Below, in pieces: positions 1 to 10,945 of a DNA stretch of 64,000 nt (position 1 is the stretch's first letter; the number at the start of each line of letters is the position of its first letter). This DNA comes from Trogon surrucura (Eukaryota > Chordata > Aves > Trogoniformes > Trogonidae): NCBI GenBank assembly GCA_020746105.1, contig CM036639.1, forward strand, positions 5,905,501-5,969,500, read 5' to 3'. Below the pieces are notes generated by a model that ran no database searches, was not told the origin of the DNA, and saw nothing but the letters and a program-made list of their open reading frames with translations. The position numbers were made by a program, and so were the translations under genes.

Positions 1-429
1 ATGGATGTGAAGAGAGAGTGAGGGGAGAAGTTTGGAGAGATGGAGACAGAGAGGAAGAGAGCAGTGATGAAGGAGGAAGTTTCAGTCTGGTGACAGGCAG
101 GACTAGACAGAGGGAGGCTCTGGGGGGACGACAGGACCGGACGGTAACGTGTTTGGATCTCAGTGACAGATTTCAAGGCTTGGAAAGAGACAGTGAGGAT
201 GTATAGGAATGGGTAGCAAAAATCACGGAAACTTTAGTTTAACATTGTGATCTCGATTGGAAAAATTTGCAGGGGATGGGATCTTAAGTAATCTAATGTT
301 TTATGGAGAGAGAAGAGCTGTTTTGGATAAAGCTAAAGAGCAGGTGGAGAGAGCTGTATGTGTGGGACACACATACAGGCAAAGAAATTATAAGATCATT
401 TTGTGACTAACAATTCTAATTGGAATGTT

Positions 430-835
430 AACAATTGTGTTTACACACAATTATTAACTGAATATCAGAGACTGATTTTGCACGGTGTTCGGAATGCAAT
501 TCCAAAAGTAAAGAATTGGTCCAAATTGTATCAAGTCGTTCAGAGACCCTCTTCTTTCCCTGAGAGACTGATGAAAACAGTGAGAAAATAATACTGATTT
601 GAATCTGGAAAATGAAGCGGACACTGTCTTACTAGTCTGTATTTTTGTGGAACAGTTCAATTTAAACACAGAAAAGACATTACAGAAGTTAAAGGGGGAA
701 ATGCCAGTTTGTTAAACAAAATACTGAAGCACGCTTGTAAAATGTATAAGAACAGAGAGAAAGTGGAGGAGGAAAGCAAAGAAAAGAAAAACTCGGAGAT
801 AACAAGCCCCTGGCAGTGGCTATAGCCCAGGAAAA
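430..835 (+). pseudogene. Gag capsid remnant of the class I ERV
   Basis: The frame starting near 430 reads a stretch like LTEYQRLILHGVRN followed by SFPERLMKTVRK, which resembles the C-terminal capsid domain of murine-leukaemia-type Gag. It ends at a stop near 591. A second piece just before the nested LTR (about 705-830) reads like the charged, Lys/Glu-rich end of capsid. The upstream 1-430 is purine-rich and probably also gag-derived, but I cannot align it with confidence. No intact protein is encoded. Confidence 0.55.
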
Positions 836-843
836 TGACAGGG

Positions 844-2023
844 TGTGGTGGGTTGACCCTGGCTGGCCGCCAGGTACCCACACAGCCGCTCTCTCACTCC
901 CCCCTTCACTACTGAACAGGGGGAGAAAATATCTCCAAGGGCTCAGGGTTTGAGATAAGGACAGGGAGATCACCCTCATTTACCGTCCCGGGCAAAACAG
1001 ACTCAGTTTTGGGGAAATTAGGTACATTTATTAAAAGAACTAATCAGAGAGGAGTAGTGAGAAGTGAGAAAGAATCAAATCTTAAACAGAACACCTTCCC
1101 CCCATCCCTCCCTTCTTCCCGGGCTTAACATCAATCCCGGTTTCTCCACCTCCCCCCCGAGCGGCGCAGGGGGACAGGGAATGGGGGTTACGGTCAGTTC
1201 ATCCGACGTTGGTTTCACCGCTTCTTCACTCCGGGGGAGGACTCTTCACTCTTCCCCAGGACCATTGTGGGGTCCCTCTCACGGGAGACAAGCTTCACGC
1301 TCTCTTCTCCGGCGTGAGTCGTCCCACGAAGGGCAATTCATCACAAACTACCCAACGGGAGACACCTCACGAGGGGCAGCCCACCCCTTGTGAGTCTGAG
1401 GCGCAGTCCTTCAGGGGAAACTGCTCCAGCGTGAGCCACCCGCAGCGTCCCAAAAGTCCCACCGGCCAACCTGCTCCAGCGTGGGCATTCCTCTCTTCCA
1501 CGGGCTACAGGTTCCGGCAGCGACTTGCTCTGATGCGGGCTGCCCACGGGCTACGGTCCCCTTTCAGGCATCCACCCACACAGCGTGGAGTCCTCGGTGG
1601 ACATCTACGCGGTGATCCTCACGGTAGACTTCTGCACCTCGCCCATGGGCTGCAGGGGGACAACCCGCTTCACCATGGTCTTCACCACGGACCCGGGGGA
1701 CTCCTTCTGCTCCGGCGCCTGGAGCTCATCCTCCCCCCCCTCCTTCTTCACTGACCTTGGTGTCTGCACAGATCCTCACTCCTCCATCTCTGTGCCAGCT
1801 GTTATGGCACAGTTCTTTTTCCCGTTCTTAAATATGTTTTTCACAGCGGCGTTCCTCTGCTATCACCTTACTGATAGGTTCAGCCTTGGCCAGCGGCGGG
1901 TCCCTCTTTGTAGCCGGCTGGCATTGGCTCTATCAATCTTGGGGAGCTTCTAGCAGCTTCTTACAGAAGCCACCCTGCAGCTCCCCCCCCGCTGCCGAAA
2001 TCTGGCCAGGCCAAACCAAAACA
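844..2023 (-). mobile_element. 1,180-bp solo LTR nested in the class I ERV
   Basis: The element starts TGTGG, ends AACA and is flanked by the 5-bp direct repeat CAGGG (839-843 and 2,024-2,028). The host ERV reading continues on both sides. A closely related copy lies at 34,109-35,292 with its own 5-bp duplication. A 5-bp duplication is typical of class III (ERV-L) LTRs. A reverse-strand AATAAA near 1,030 suggests the LTR is on the minus strand. Open frames inside it (for example 1,209-1,754) have no recognisable product. Confidence 0.8.
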
Positions 2024-2039
2024 CAGGGCTGGAGAAGAG

Positions 2040-2382
2040 TATCAGGCTCCGAGAGGCAGGCAAGATCTTGGTGGAATGCCAAGGGCCAGAATGCTGTTAG
2101 AAAAAGATCAGCATGTCTTTTGCAAAGAGAAGGGGCACTGGAAAAGAGAATGCCCTCGATTGAATCAGCAAGGATTTGAAGGAATTCCGGGGCAAACAGC
2201 TTATGTGATGATGGGGGGTTCAGACTGAGGGAAACTTAGGGGAACGAATTGGAACAGAGTTCCAAATTGGTTCCAAAATTGGAACCCAACAGAGCCCCTG
2301 GTTATAATAAGGTTGGAGAATAAGAAAATGAACTTTCTGGTAGATACAGGAGCTACTTTTTAGTATTAAATGCATGTAAGGG
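2040..2382 (+). pseudogene. Nucleocapsid-protease remnant of the class I ERV
   Basis: After the nested LTR the gag reading resumes. A zinc-knuckle-like segment (FCKEKGHWKRECP, about 2,112-2,160) shows the spacing of the gammaretroviral CCHC box, with its first Cys altered. Further on, about 2,326-2,370, the sequence reads FLVDTGATF, the protease active-site motif. The segment is interrupted at 2,383 by a second solo LTR. Stops and shifts make it non-coding. Confidence 0.6.
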
Positions 2383-2819
2383 TGTTGTGGTTTAAGCCGA
2401 GTGACCGGTCGGGAGAGACAAAGAACCACGTGGTCGCTCTCTCACTCGCTCACCCCTGCCGGGAGTGAGGGAAAGAGCCCGGAGAGAGCAGGAGGCGGAG
2501 GCTCCAGGGGTTGAGATAAAAACAGTTTGGTTTAATGGTGAACAGAAATGATAACGATAACAGTGAAGTAACAGTAACGTTTAACCAGATATAACGCGAG
2601 TAACATGTAACGCGGATCTCACCAACCCGAACGGACCAAAAACCGGAAAGTAGAGCGCCCCCACCCCGACCGCTCCATATATATATACACCGAGCATGAC
2701 ATCATGATGGTATCGAATATCCCTTTGGCTAGCGACTAGACTAGTTTGGTTGAGCTATTCCCTATTCCCGGCTAGCTTCTTTACTGAGAATTAACCCTAT
2801 CCTAACTGAACCCAGTACA
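2383..2819 (-). mobile_element. 437-bp solo LTR of the ERV-L family found at 49.4-55.7 kb
   Basis: It begins TGTTGTGG and ends CAGTACA, flanked by the 5-bp duplication AAGGG (2,378-2,382 and 2,820-2,824). It matches the LTR at 55,263-55,676 along its length, including the run of TA dinucleotides and the block around the ATCGAATATCC motif. No internal sequence remains, so it arose by LTR-LTR recombination after insertion. Confidence 0.9.
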
Positions 2820-4997
2820 AAGGGTAATTCTGGTATGGAGAGTGAGTCAATTATTGGTGCCATAAGGTAAAGAGGAAGCCAGCCATCTTTCTTTAGCCTT
2901 TGAAGTTTAGAATTGGAAAAGGGTGTTACCCCATCAATTTCTATATGTACCAGACTACCCTGTGTCGCTATTGAGTAAACCGAACGTGCAAATTACTTCT
3001 GGAAAAAAGGAAACATTCAAGTTCACATTCTTGAAAATAAAGATCTGGATGTCCAAGTTCTTATGTTACAGAAGGAAGCTGTGTAGCAGGAGATACCAAA
3101 GGAAGTCAAAACAGCATAATACCTCTGGTTTGGGCCTCAGAAACACAGGAAGATTTTAAGCAGCTGAACCAGTAACCACCCAACTGAAGCCAGATGCCAG
3201 ACTGGTAAGGCGAAAGCAGTAGCCAGTTAAATTAGAAGATACTTTTCAAAACAACGAGATAATGTCAGCAAAGGGGGGCAGCATGTCCCTGAGCAGTGGC
3301 AGCAACAGCGCTATTGATCCAGGAGGCGCAGAAGTTAACACTTGGACAGAGACTGACTGTATTTGTGCCCCATGGAGTTAAAGCTGTCCTAGAGCAAAAA
3401 GGAGGACAGTGGCTGTCACCAAGCCGGATGCTGAAATCCCAAGCTGTTCTTTTGGAGCAGGATGATGTAGAACTGAGAGTGACTGCGATCCCGAATCCAG
3501 TGAATTTCCTGACTGCTGACCCTGAGCTAAATCACGATCGCTTGCAGGCGATGGAGCAGGTGTACTCCAGCGGATCTGACCTTAAAGATATGCCCGTGGA
3601 AGATGCGGACTGGGACTTGCTTGTGGATGGCAGCAGCTTTATGAGAGATGGAATATGAAAACTGTAAAAGGAGTAATCAGGACTAAAGCTCTACCACCTA
3701 ACACAGTGGATCAGAAAACAACTTATTTCTAAGACCCCTGCAGCTGTCACAAGACAAAATTGCTACTATTGGCAAACAGAATTTTCTGAACTACTGTGAC
3801 AAAATGGGTGTTGGTACCTTTTGGTAATGACTGATACTTTTTCAGGCTGGCCGGAGGCTTTTCCTTATCGCACCAATCAAGTTAGAGAGGTATCGAAAGC
3901 ATTACTTAGAGAAATAGTACCAAGGTTTGGGGTTCCTACAGGACTATCTTTAGATATAGGCCCCACATCTCATAGCAGAAAGAACACAAAAGATTTTAAC
4001 ACTAATTCCAGATAATAGGGGCAGGAGTCTGGATGAGGAAAAATATTTAATACTCTAGAGCTGATAAAGAATTAATAGAACAAATGAGAGGGCAGATTCC
4101 CTCCAAAGGATGAGGACGCCTGAGTGATGGCAGAATTATAACAGGTATGGGGAACTATCAGAGAACACAATAAGACACATTGCGGGGATGGACTCTGTAT
4201 AAATATTTTAATCAGAAATGAGTAGGGAGAAATTTATAGGCTATAATTTGACAGGTGACTTAGCAACAGGAAAGGTAACCGGGTATAATTAGGAAGTATT
4301 GGGAAACGAAATGTATCAGGGGACCACAGTCAAATTGATTTTTCTGAACTTCCAAGAAAAGGGGGATATAGGTACTTATTGGTACTTATGGACACCTTTT
4401 CCGGATGGACAGAGGCATTTCCTCGTAGAACAAACAAAACAAAAGAAGGAACTTAGGTATTATTAGATGAAATAATGCCTCACTTTGAGGTACTTGTGGT
4501 TATCTCATTAGATAAGAGTACCCATTTTGTGAGCAAGTACTGCAACAGGCTACCGAACTATTAGGAATTGATTGGCAGTTATATTTGCCCTATAGGCTGC
4601 AAGCCAGCAGGCAGGTGAAAAAAATTAATCATATGATGAAACAGCAGATAGCCAAAATGTGTCAAGAAGCAAATCTATATTGGTATTGAGCACTACCTAT
4701 TGAACTGCTTAGGATACATGTGAAACCTAGAGCCAAGGAAAACCCTTTTGAAGTATTTTATGGTTTTTTTTTACAATTCTTATGGTTGTTGTTTCCTCTG
4801 GTGCTGTCAGAGTACCAGGGATGCCTGTAGTACCTGGAGGAAACAACAGCTGAGGCAGAGGTTGGAATCGAATAAGTATTTTGAGCAGGTGTTAGACGGG
4901 GAGTCATTTTATTGGCTATAAGTTGTTACTAACAAAATTAAAAGAGTTTCAAGTTGTAGTAAAAGAATTTACTAATTTTCTAGAAAAAGGGAGGATT
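2820..4997 (+). pseudogene. Pol remnants (RT/RNase H/integrase) of the class I ERV
   Basis: 3,296-3,658 is an open stretch that aligns by eye to the RT connection domain and start of RNase H of gammaretroviruses; cues are LIQEAQKLTLGQ, WLSPSRMLK and DLLVDGSSF. An integrase core remnant (DTFSGWPEAFP) lies at about 3,825-3,970. A second integrase core remnant (DTFSGWTEAFP) lies at 4,385-4,540, preceded by a degraded zinc-binding region (from about 4,050) and followed by a C-terminal piece to about 4,780. Two core copies imply a rearrangement or two related elements. 2,820-3,290 and 4,790-4,997 are poorly recognisable. Confidence 0.6.
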
Positions 4998-5251
4998 GAT
5001 AGGGGAAAAAGCATCTAGTGAGAGGCACCCTCTCAGGCTCGTTAGGACGCAATCAATCAGAGGCCTCAGAATAAGGAGGATGAGCTTGTTCAGTACCCAT
5101 TGTAAAAGAACATAAAACAAATTAACAAGGACACTAGTGATAAGGGCAACTAACAAGGAACATCTGGTGACGACGTGCACCCGGCACTGATTAAAACATA
5201 CCTACTTTATGACCTTCTGGGTTATAGAGTCTTTATTCCGTGTGTCAACAG
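4998..5251 (+). repeat. Probable 3' LTR of the class I ERV
   Basis: A purine tract (about 4,983-4,997) is followed by about 250 bp ending in TGTGTCAACA, where CR1 sequence resumes. The right boundary is supported by the paralogous uninterrupted CR1 near 24,908. The left boundary is only inferred from the purine tract, because the sister LTR is outside the window. Confidence 0.45.
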
Positions 5252-5372
5252 GTCAGTAGTTGCCAGGGTGACCCTCTCCACCCTTTTTAAAGATGGGTGT
5301 GATATGTTTCCCTTGTTCCAAGCCCCAGGGACTTGACCCAACTGCTGTGACTTTTCAAATATCATGGAGAGT
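5252..5372 (-). repeat. CR1 LINE fragment, left piece
   Basis: Minus-strand CR1 reverse-transcriptase region. It continues at 9,496 after the class II ERV and matches 24,908-25,020, which has neither ERV insertion. It serves as the empty-site reference for both proviruses. Confidence 0.75.
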
Positions 5373-5815
5373 TGTGGATACCCTACATTTTAGTTAGCTG
5401 TGCTGGCAGCACTGCGTTGCAGAGTTACGACTTTCGTCCTTGAGCTCTTTCCTAAACAAGTGCATAACTCTTGCTTCCTAATTATGAAAAGAGACCCTGA
5501 CCAGCCAAGTACAGCTCGTGTTGAGAGCTTGCCCGTGAGAATGAACAGATAAAGTGCTTCTTGTACACCAGATGCGCATGGGAGTGAACGGGAGAGTATG
5601 ATCAAAACAGACCTGGCAAAGTCTGTTTTCCCTGTGTGATAACAGAGTGATTGAAGGAATACATGAGCTAATAACAACCCTGGCTGTATAGTCTGATCTC
5701 TTGTTTGTAACCCAAAAATAGTGCTTCATGCTAGTAGGTATAAATGTGTGTGCCTGCTTGCAATAAAGTGAATTCCGTTTTCCATCATCTCGGAGTTCGT
5801 GCGTGCTTCTCAACA
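5373..5815 (+). repeat. 5' LTR of the class II ERV
   Basis: It starts TGTGGATA and ends TCAACA. A TATA-like element (about 5,739-5,745) and an AATAAA signal (5,762-5,767) are visible in the usual order. A TGG-initial primer-binding site follows at about 5,818-5,835; its tRNA is not resolved, though it looks partly like a lysine tRNA complement. Confidence 0.92.
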
Positions 5816-5952
5816 AATGGCAGCCCGAATCGGGACTTCATCATATCCAAGAGAAGTACCCCCCAGTGAGCCGAACGGGGTGATGAAATAACTGACGCGT
5901 CCATCCTCGCCCTTCAGGAAACAGGTACGAGGACCGCGGCCGGGGGACAAAA

Positions 5953-7305
5953 ATGGGGCAAAAAGCGACACGATCGCAACAACTTCATCATGATGTACTG
6001 ATGTGTATTGCAAAGGAGCGAGAGTATAAGATTAGCCTGCAGAAAGTGACTCTGTTACTTTTATGGATCGGTCGTAATTGCCCCTGGTATCCTGAAACAG
6101 GATCTTATGAAATTAAGGACTGGAAACGTGTAGGAGAAGAGCTAACTAAAGCACAACATGCTGGTCATGACAGTTCACCTGATAATATAGAGACACGGAA
6201 AGCGCTGTTTGCGGCGTTGTGCTCACCAAAACTGCGCGTTGCTGATGCTAGTTTTGAGAGCAGTGTGGCGAGCACTGCGGGCTCTGTTGCTACAGACCTC
6301 ACTAATGATTTAATTGACTTAGCACCTATGCTACAGAAAGAGACTGCAAGTCAAACGAGTTGTGTAAACCTTTTGTCTTCTCAAACTGAAACGGCGGTAC
6401 AGACTAGCCAGATTAATCTCACAAGTTTGCAAGAAGGATTGATGAGTGGTTATGAGGGAATTGCGCTGAGAGCTGGAGATCCGGAGGAGGATGACAGTTC
6501 CTTTGATGTTGGTCCTGGCGACCCCGAGACAGAACCCAACCTTTATCCTCCGCTCACGCCGAATAGAGCCATGGTGGCATCTGCACCTACTGCTCAGGAC
6601 GTTTTTTTGGGACTTTCGAAAAAAGGAAAGGGGCTGTCAAAATCTGGCTCGCAGCCGTGTCAAAATAAGGGTCAGATGAACTCTCTTGTTCCACTCAATT
6701 ATCGACCCCCACCCTATGCACCCCCTCCCTTATCTTCTCCACAGGTTTGTCCAGCACCGCCTTCTATTAACAGGGTTCAGATTTCCTTGACAGATATTTT
6801 AACCGATCGTGATGAGCATGGTTTCCTTAACACTGACTTTTTTCCTGAGGTAGTTAAAGCTATGCCAGTAGTTATGCATACGTGGCCGGACGGGACTCAG
6901 GCACCAGACCGTCAACAGATTTCTTATAGCATGCTGAAAGAGTTGCGGCGTACGGTTGCTGAATCGGGTATTCAATCATCCTGTACTGAAAATTTAATAG
7001 AGACAATGAAAGAGGCTTTTCTTATGGTTCCTCAGGATTGGAAGGTGATATTTAAGTTGATTTTAACACCCAGCCACTATACAATTTGGTATGTAGAATA
7101 CAGGGAATTATGTATGTCCCATACTACAGTAGCTCAAAATAATAATGCTCCAATTAACCCGGATCAACTGTTGGGGGAGGGTCAGTTTGCGAATCCGCAG
7201 CTTCAAGCTCATCTTACTACAGAACTTTTACAGCTCGCTGCACAATTAGCAACAAAAGCTTTTAAAAAGATTCCTGACATGAAAAAAATCAAGCAAACCT
7301 TTTAG
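5953..7305 (+). pseudogene. gag: gag of the class II ERV, frame broken near 7,300
   Basis: The frame begins MGQ, so a myristoylation signal is plausible, and runs 450 codons. An N-terminal matrix-like region with WYPETGSYEIKDWKRVG (about residues 45-61) resembles betaretroviral matrix. A Pro-rich linker (about residues 230-275) and a capsid N-terminal domain (about 276-430) follow. The frame closes at a TAG at 7,303-7,305. The capsid C-terminal domain, with a major-homology-like stretch, continues in the next frame to about 7,501, so a one-base shift splits the gene. No nucleocapsid zinc knuckle remains, because the large deletion starts there. Confidence 0.85.
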
Positions 7306-7501
7306 TACTATCAGACAAGCTAACGATGAACCCTACCTTCAATTTATTGATAAATTACAACGAGCTATTGAAAGACAGGTAGATGTACCAGCGGCAGCAG
7401 ATGCATTACTACTGCAGCTTGCTGTGGAGAATGCTAACGCGGACTGTAAAAGAATTCTGGAGATGCTGAGATCCACTAACAAAACAGCTACTGTTCTGTA
7501 A

Positions 7502-8323
7502 ATATTGTTGCTGATTCGCATTACGTATATGGCCTTTTGTGCAGAATTGAGTTTGCCTTTTTAAAATGTTTCTAATCGTGTTCTTTTCATGTTGTTTCAG
7601 AAATTATGCTTACTTTGTAGTAATCGCATACACCAATACTTTGTGACACAGATTCGTTCTCATTCTAATCTACCTGGCCCGTTAGTCTAAGGTAATGCTC
7701 GGGCCGATTCTCTGGCTGCTATGACTGCTGTTCCTGATGTATTAGGACAGGCTAGACTTTCGCATACTTTTTATCATCAAAATAGTAAGGTTTTATCCAA
7801 AGAGTTTAACATAACATCACGACAAGCTCAAGATGTTATTTTGTCATGTCCAGATTGTCAAGCGGTCACACCACTGAACTCTAACATAACAGCAGTCCCT
7901 CGTGGTCTTGCTCCCAATGACGTATGGCAGATGGATGTTACACATATAGTTGAATTTGGTAAACTGAAATATGTGCATGTTACTGTAGATACCTTCTCAT
8001 CTTTTATTGTTGCCACAGCGCACAGTGGTGAAAAGTTTAGAGATGTTCGACTGCATTTGCTATGTGCTATTGCCACATTAAGAGTGCCATCACAGATAAA
8101 AACGGATAACGGTCCAGCTTATGTTTCTAACAATTTTAAAGTATTTTTACAGGAATGGGGAATATCTCATGTGATGGGGATACCTTATTCACCAACGGGA
8201 CAGAGCATTGTGGAAAGAGCACATCTCACGCTGAAAAGAATGTTACAGAAACAGAAAAGCACTGTCGTTGGGATGTCTCCACATGAGAAGTTGTCCAAAG
8301 CAACTGACATGATGGGACTCTGA
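7502..8323 (+). pseudogene. pol: RNase H end and integrase of the class II ERV
   Basis: From about 7,502 the sequence reads the last part of RNase H (IVADSHYV contains a catalytic-type Asp) with shifts and an in-frame stop near 7,688. An open frame then runs 7,721-8,323 (200 codons). It contains the integrase zinc-binding end (CPDCQ) and the core triad: Asp in WQMDVTH, Asp in KTDNGPAY, Glu in GQSIVERAH. The C-terminal DNA-binding domain is missing. Reverse transcriptase is absent upstream, so the deletion joined capsid to mid RNase H. Confidence 0.85.
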
Positions 8324-9052
8324 GATACCGATTACCAACGATGACATGGATTGGACTGGGAGAAGATGGTTACGGCTGATGGCAGAGCAATTATGGGAAG
8401 ATGTATCTGTTTTCAATGTTACCCGTTGTACTGATATGTATTCTCTTTGTGTGACTAACAATGAAGCTTATATTGGTTGTGTAAGACTGTCTAATCAAAG
8501 CCACATAATAGGTGTTAAGGTTCATGGTACTAACCAGCAGAGTGATCTTTCTTTAGCTAAAAGCAAGACGGGGAAACTAGCTGCCTTTTGCTTTGTTAGA
8601 AGTGTGTGATTAAGGATCAAATTGATAGGGAGATTCCCTTGCATTCTTCCTTCAGCCCTGGCCAAGCTGTGAGAAGAATTCAATGGAGCAAATAACACCA
8701 GATGTTCCCGCACTCAATGTTATGTAAGGTTGTTTATTTAATAGTATAAATGCTGGACCCTCTTGCAGCGACTTCAGAAACCTCACCTACGAGTGGACGC
8801 ACTGCGTAGGATTTCCCAATTGTCGGGAGGGTTCTCCAGAAATGTCGCTGCAACAGGGGCTCCCCAGTACTGCGGGTCTGGATGATATAGGGATTTGTGT
8901 TTAATAGAATTCGTTGTTGTAGGAAGTGTTTTGTTTTGTTCTTTTTCATTATAGTCAATGATCTCACCTGAAGTGCTGCCCAAGGGGTCCGAAGAACTGA
9001 AAAATACATCTTATGACTTTGATGGTGACCCAAAAAACAAAAAAGGGGGAAT
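8324..9052 (+). other. 3' internal region of the class II ERV, no recognisable env
   Basis: An 87-codon frame (8,346-8,609) has no family I recognise and may be out-of-frame pol or a remnant of env. The rest has no long frame. A purine tract (about 9,037-9,050) just before the 3' LTR is the polypurine primer site. Confidence 0.5.
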
Positions 9053-9495
9053 TGTGGATACCCTACATTTTAGTTAGCTGTGCTGGCAGCACTGCGTTGC
9101 AGAGTTACGACTTTCGTCCTTGAGCTCTTTCCTAAACAAGTGCATAACTCTTGCTTCCTAATTATGAAAAGAGACCCTGACCAGCCAAGTACAGCTCGTG
9201 TTGAGAGCTTGCCCGTGAGAATGAACAGATAAAGTGCTTCTTGTACACCAGATGCGCATGGGAGTGAACGGGAGAGTATGATCAAAACAGACCTGGCAAA
9301 GTCTGTTTTCCCTGTGTGATAACAGAGTGATTGAAGGAATACATGAGCTAATAACAACCCTGGCTGTATAGTCTGATCTCTTGTTTGTAACCCAAAAATA
9401 GTGCTTCGTGCTAGTAGGTATAAATATGTGTGCCTGCTTGCAATAAAGTGAATTCCGTTTTCCATCATCTCGGAGTTCGTGCGTGCTTCTCAACA
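9053..9495 (+). repeat. 3' LTR of the class II ERV
   Basis: It has the same length and ends as the 5' LTR. The visible differences are A/G in the GCTTC-TGCTAG context and G/A in the TATAAAT-TG context near the TATA-like box. Such low divergence between two sequences that were identical at insertion points to a recent integration. Confidence 0.93.
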
Positions 9496-9700
9496 GAGAG
9501 TGTCTTGGTGACTCCATCAGCCTGTTCCCTCAGGACTCTGGCATGCTTCTTGTCAGGCCTGATAGGTTTGTGTACATTCAGGTACCTCAGGTGGTCACAA
9601 ACCTTACCTTCACTTACAGTAGGAAGGATTTCTCCCCTCTGGTCTCTGTCTTGTTGTCCTTCAACTCAGATGGTGTGTGGGGAGAAGCTTTAGGAGCTTC
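9496..9700 (-). repeat. CR1 LINE fragment, right piece
   Basis: Continuation of the 5,252-5,372 CR1 after the ERV. It parallels 25,021-25,215. The following 9,700-9,950 parallels 25,640-25,910 at visibly lower identity and carries an AATAAA-like stretch near 9,783. It may be old LTR debris, but I cannot name it. Confidence 0.7.
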
Positions 9701-9959
9701 TCACAGAAGCCGCTTGAATCACCGCTGCTTCTGTGCTTCTGCTCGGCTGCCGCTTCAAAGCCTCACCAGGTTATCAGGTAACAAATAAATTTACTCTTGA
9801 CAATTCAGCTGTGATTTGTGAATGTTCCTGTGTCCTGCTTCTTTTGGCCGATACGCAGCCTTAAACATGCCCAGGTGGACCATGGCAGAAGCTCTGCTGA
9901 AGAGAGATAAGGCTGCATGGGGAGGATGTCCCTGATGTCCATGTCCACTGGTGCTGACC

Positions 9960-10945
9960 AGAGATGATACATCAGGTGATGGAGGGGAGTCAAAGTAAGG
10001 AATCTGGGCCATCTCCAAGTCTATTCACCAATTTCCAGTTCCTGCCATCATTTGGACATACAATATTCGGAAACTGCTGTCCAGTACAACCGCACCGAAA
10101 GGAAGAGGAGCATTCTTCCCCAAGAGCTTGAGGGACTGCTGACCTCCCCAGAGACTCCCACACGCCCACACTTCCTCTCTTCAGCACAGCAGTTCTCAGG
10201 ATTCGTGTTCAAATGATGTGCTACACAGTCAAGGGGCTATTTCTAAGCAGAGACACAGCAAGGCAAGGACTGGTGGCCATTGGCTGTGGAGTAACAAGGG
10301 ATGCTTTTGTGAACTTCCAGAGGCACTGCCTGAAAGAAGACGTGCTGCAGTGTGTCCCAGCCTCCAAAAGCTCTAGCAGAGATCAAGGGCTCCCCAGTGA
10401 CCCCTCCACTTTTCCCTCCAAACAATAGCTTTCTTCCTCGGCAGTCACAACGCAGATGAAAAGACCACCTAAGTGACACAGACAGGTTTGCAGTATTTTT
10501 TTATTTAGTCTAAATGGGAAAATGAGGTCAGTCAAAGAAAAAGTCCCCAGTATGGGGAGCAGCAGGAGCAGCTAAAGGATCTGTTTCCCTTTTCCTGTGC
10601 CAGAGTTCTCAAAGGGCATTTGTTGACCTACCCAGTAAAGACAGACAGGTTAGCAGGTCCCTCCAGGCTGGTCTCTGGCATTCTCACAGCAGGCTTTGAG
10701 AGGAGCACAAGAAAACAAAGAAAAGAGAGAAGAAGAGTGAATGGAAGGCAAGAAAGTTTGACGTTGGCCATGTTTTCAGAGAGCCCTCAGGCTGGTTTCT
10801 TCCAGTCTTGCCCTTGCAGAACAAGCAAGAGATGGTCAGGTGCTCTTAAAACAATGGTACAAACTTCGATCCTCTGTCCAGCACCATGTTCAGAGTTCCA
10901 CTGAGACCTTGTCTAAGACCTTGTTTCAGACCTTTGCCAGCATCT
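9960..10945 (-). repeat. fk1 3' UTR and conserved downstream flank
   Basis: The fk1 3' UTR runs from 10,945 to a probable poly(A) signal AATAAA on the minus strand (10,500-10,505), about 440 bp, similar to the other copies. The downstream flank to about 9,960 is shared by all keratin units in the window and carries no gene of its own. From about 9,960 this block is nearly identical to 25,920-26,906. Confidence 0.75.

Larger units (their letters stand above)
1..5251 (+). mobile_element. Degraded class I (gammaretrovirus-like) ERV, 5' end outside window
   Basis: Scattered in-order remnants of one plus-strand provirus are readable: capsid C-terminal part (430-830), nucleocapsid knuckle and protease start (2,040-2,380), RT connection/RNase H start (3,296-3,658), integrase pieces (3,780-4,780) and a probable 3' LTR ending at 5,251. 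All frames are broken by stops and indels. Two later solo LTRs (844-2,023 and 2,383-2,819) are nested in it. The sequence right after 5,251 is CR1 and matches a paralogous stretch near 24.91 kb that lacks the provirus, so the element sits inside an older CR1. The 5' LTR and left target site lie left of the window. Confidence 0.75.
5373..9495 (+). mobile_element. Young class II (betaretrovirus-like) ERV with large internal deletion
   Basis: Two 443-bp LTRs (5,373-5,815 and 9,053-9,495) differ at only two positions that I can see. The element is flanked by the 6-bp duplication GAGAGT (5,367-5,372 and 9,496-9,501), the size used by alpha- and betaretroviruses. The empty site is preserved at about 25,015-25,030. 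Inside are a nearly full-length gag, then the end of RNase H and an integrase. Protease, reverse transcriptase and the first half of RNase H are absent, and no recognisable env remains. The provirus is defective and any mobility would have depended on proteins supplied by another element. Confidence 0.92.

Noticed and set aside
1209..1754. 181-codon frame and its 190-codon relative at 34,449
   Set aside because: Entirely within the 1.18-kb solo LTR. Frames shift between the two copies.
8346..8609. Possible small accessory or env gene in the class II ERV
   Set aside because: No signal peptide, cysteine pattern or recognisable motif. It could be random frame in deleted provirus sequence.
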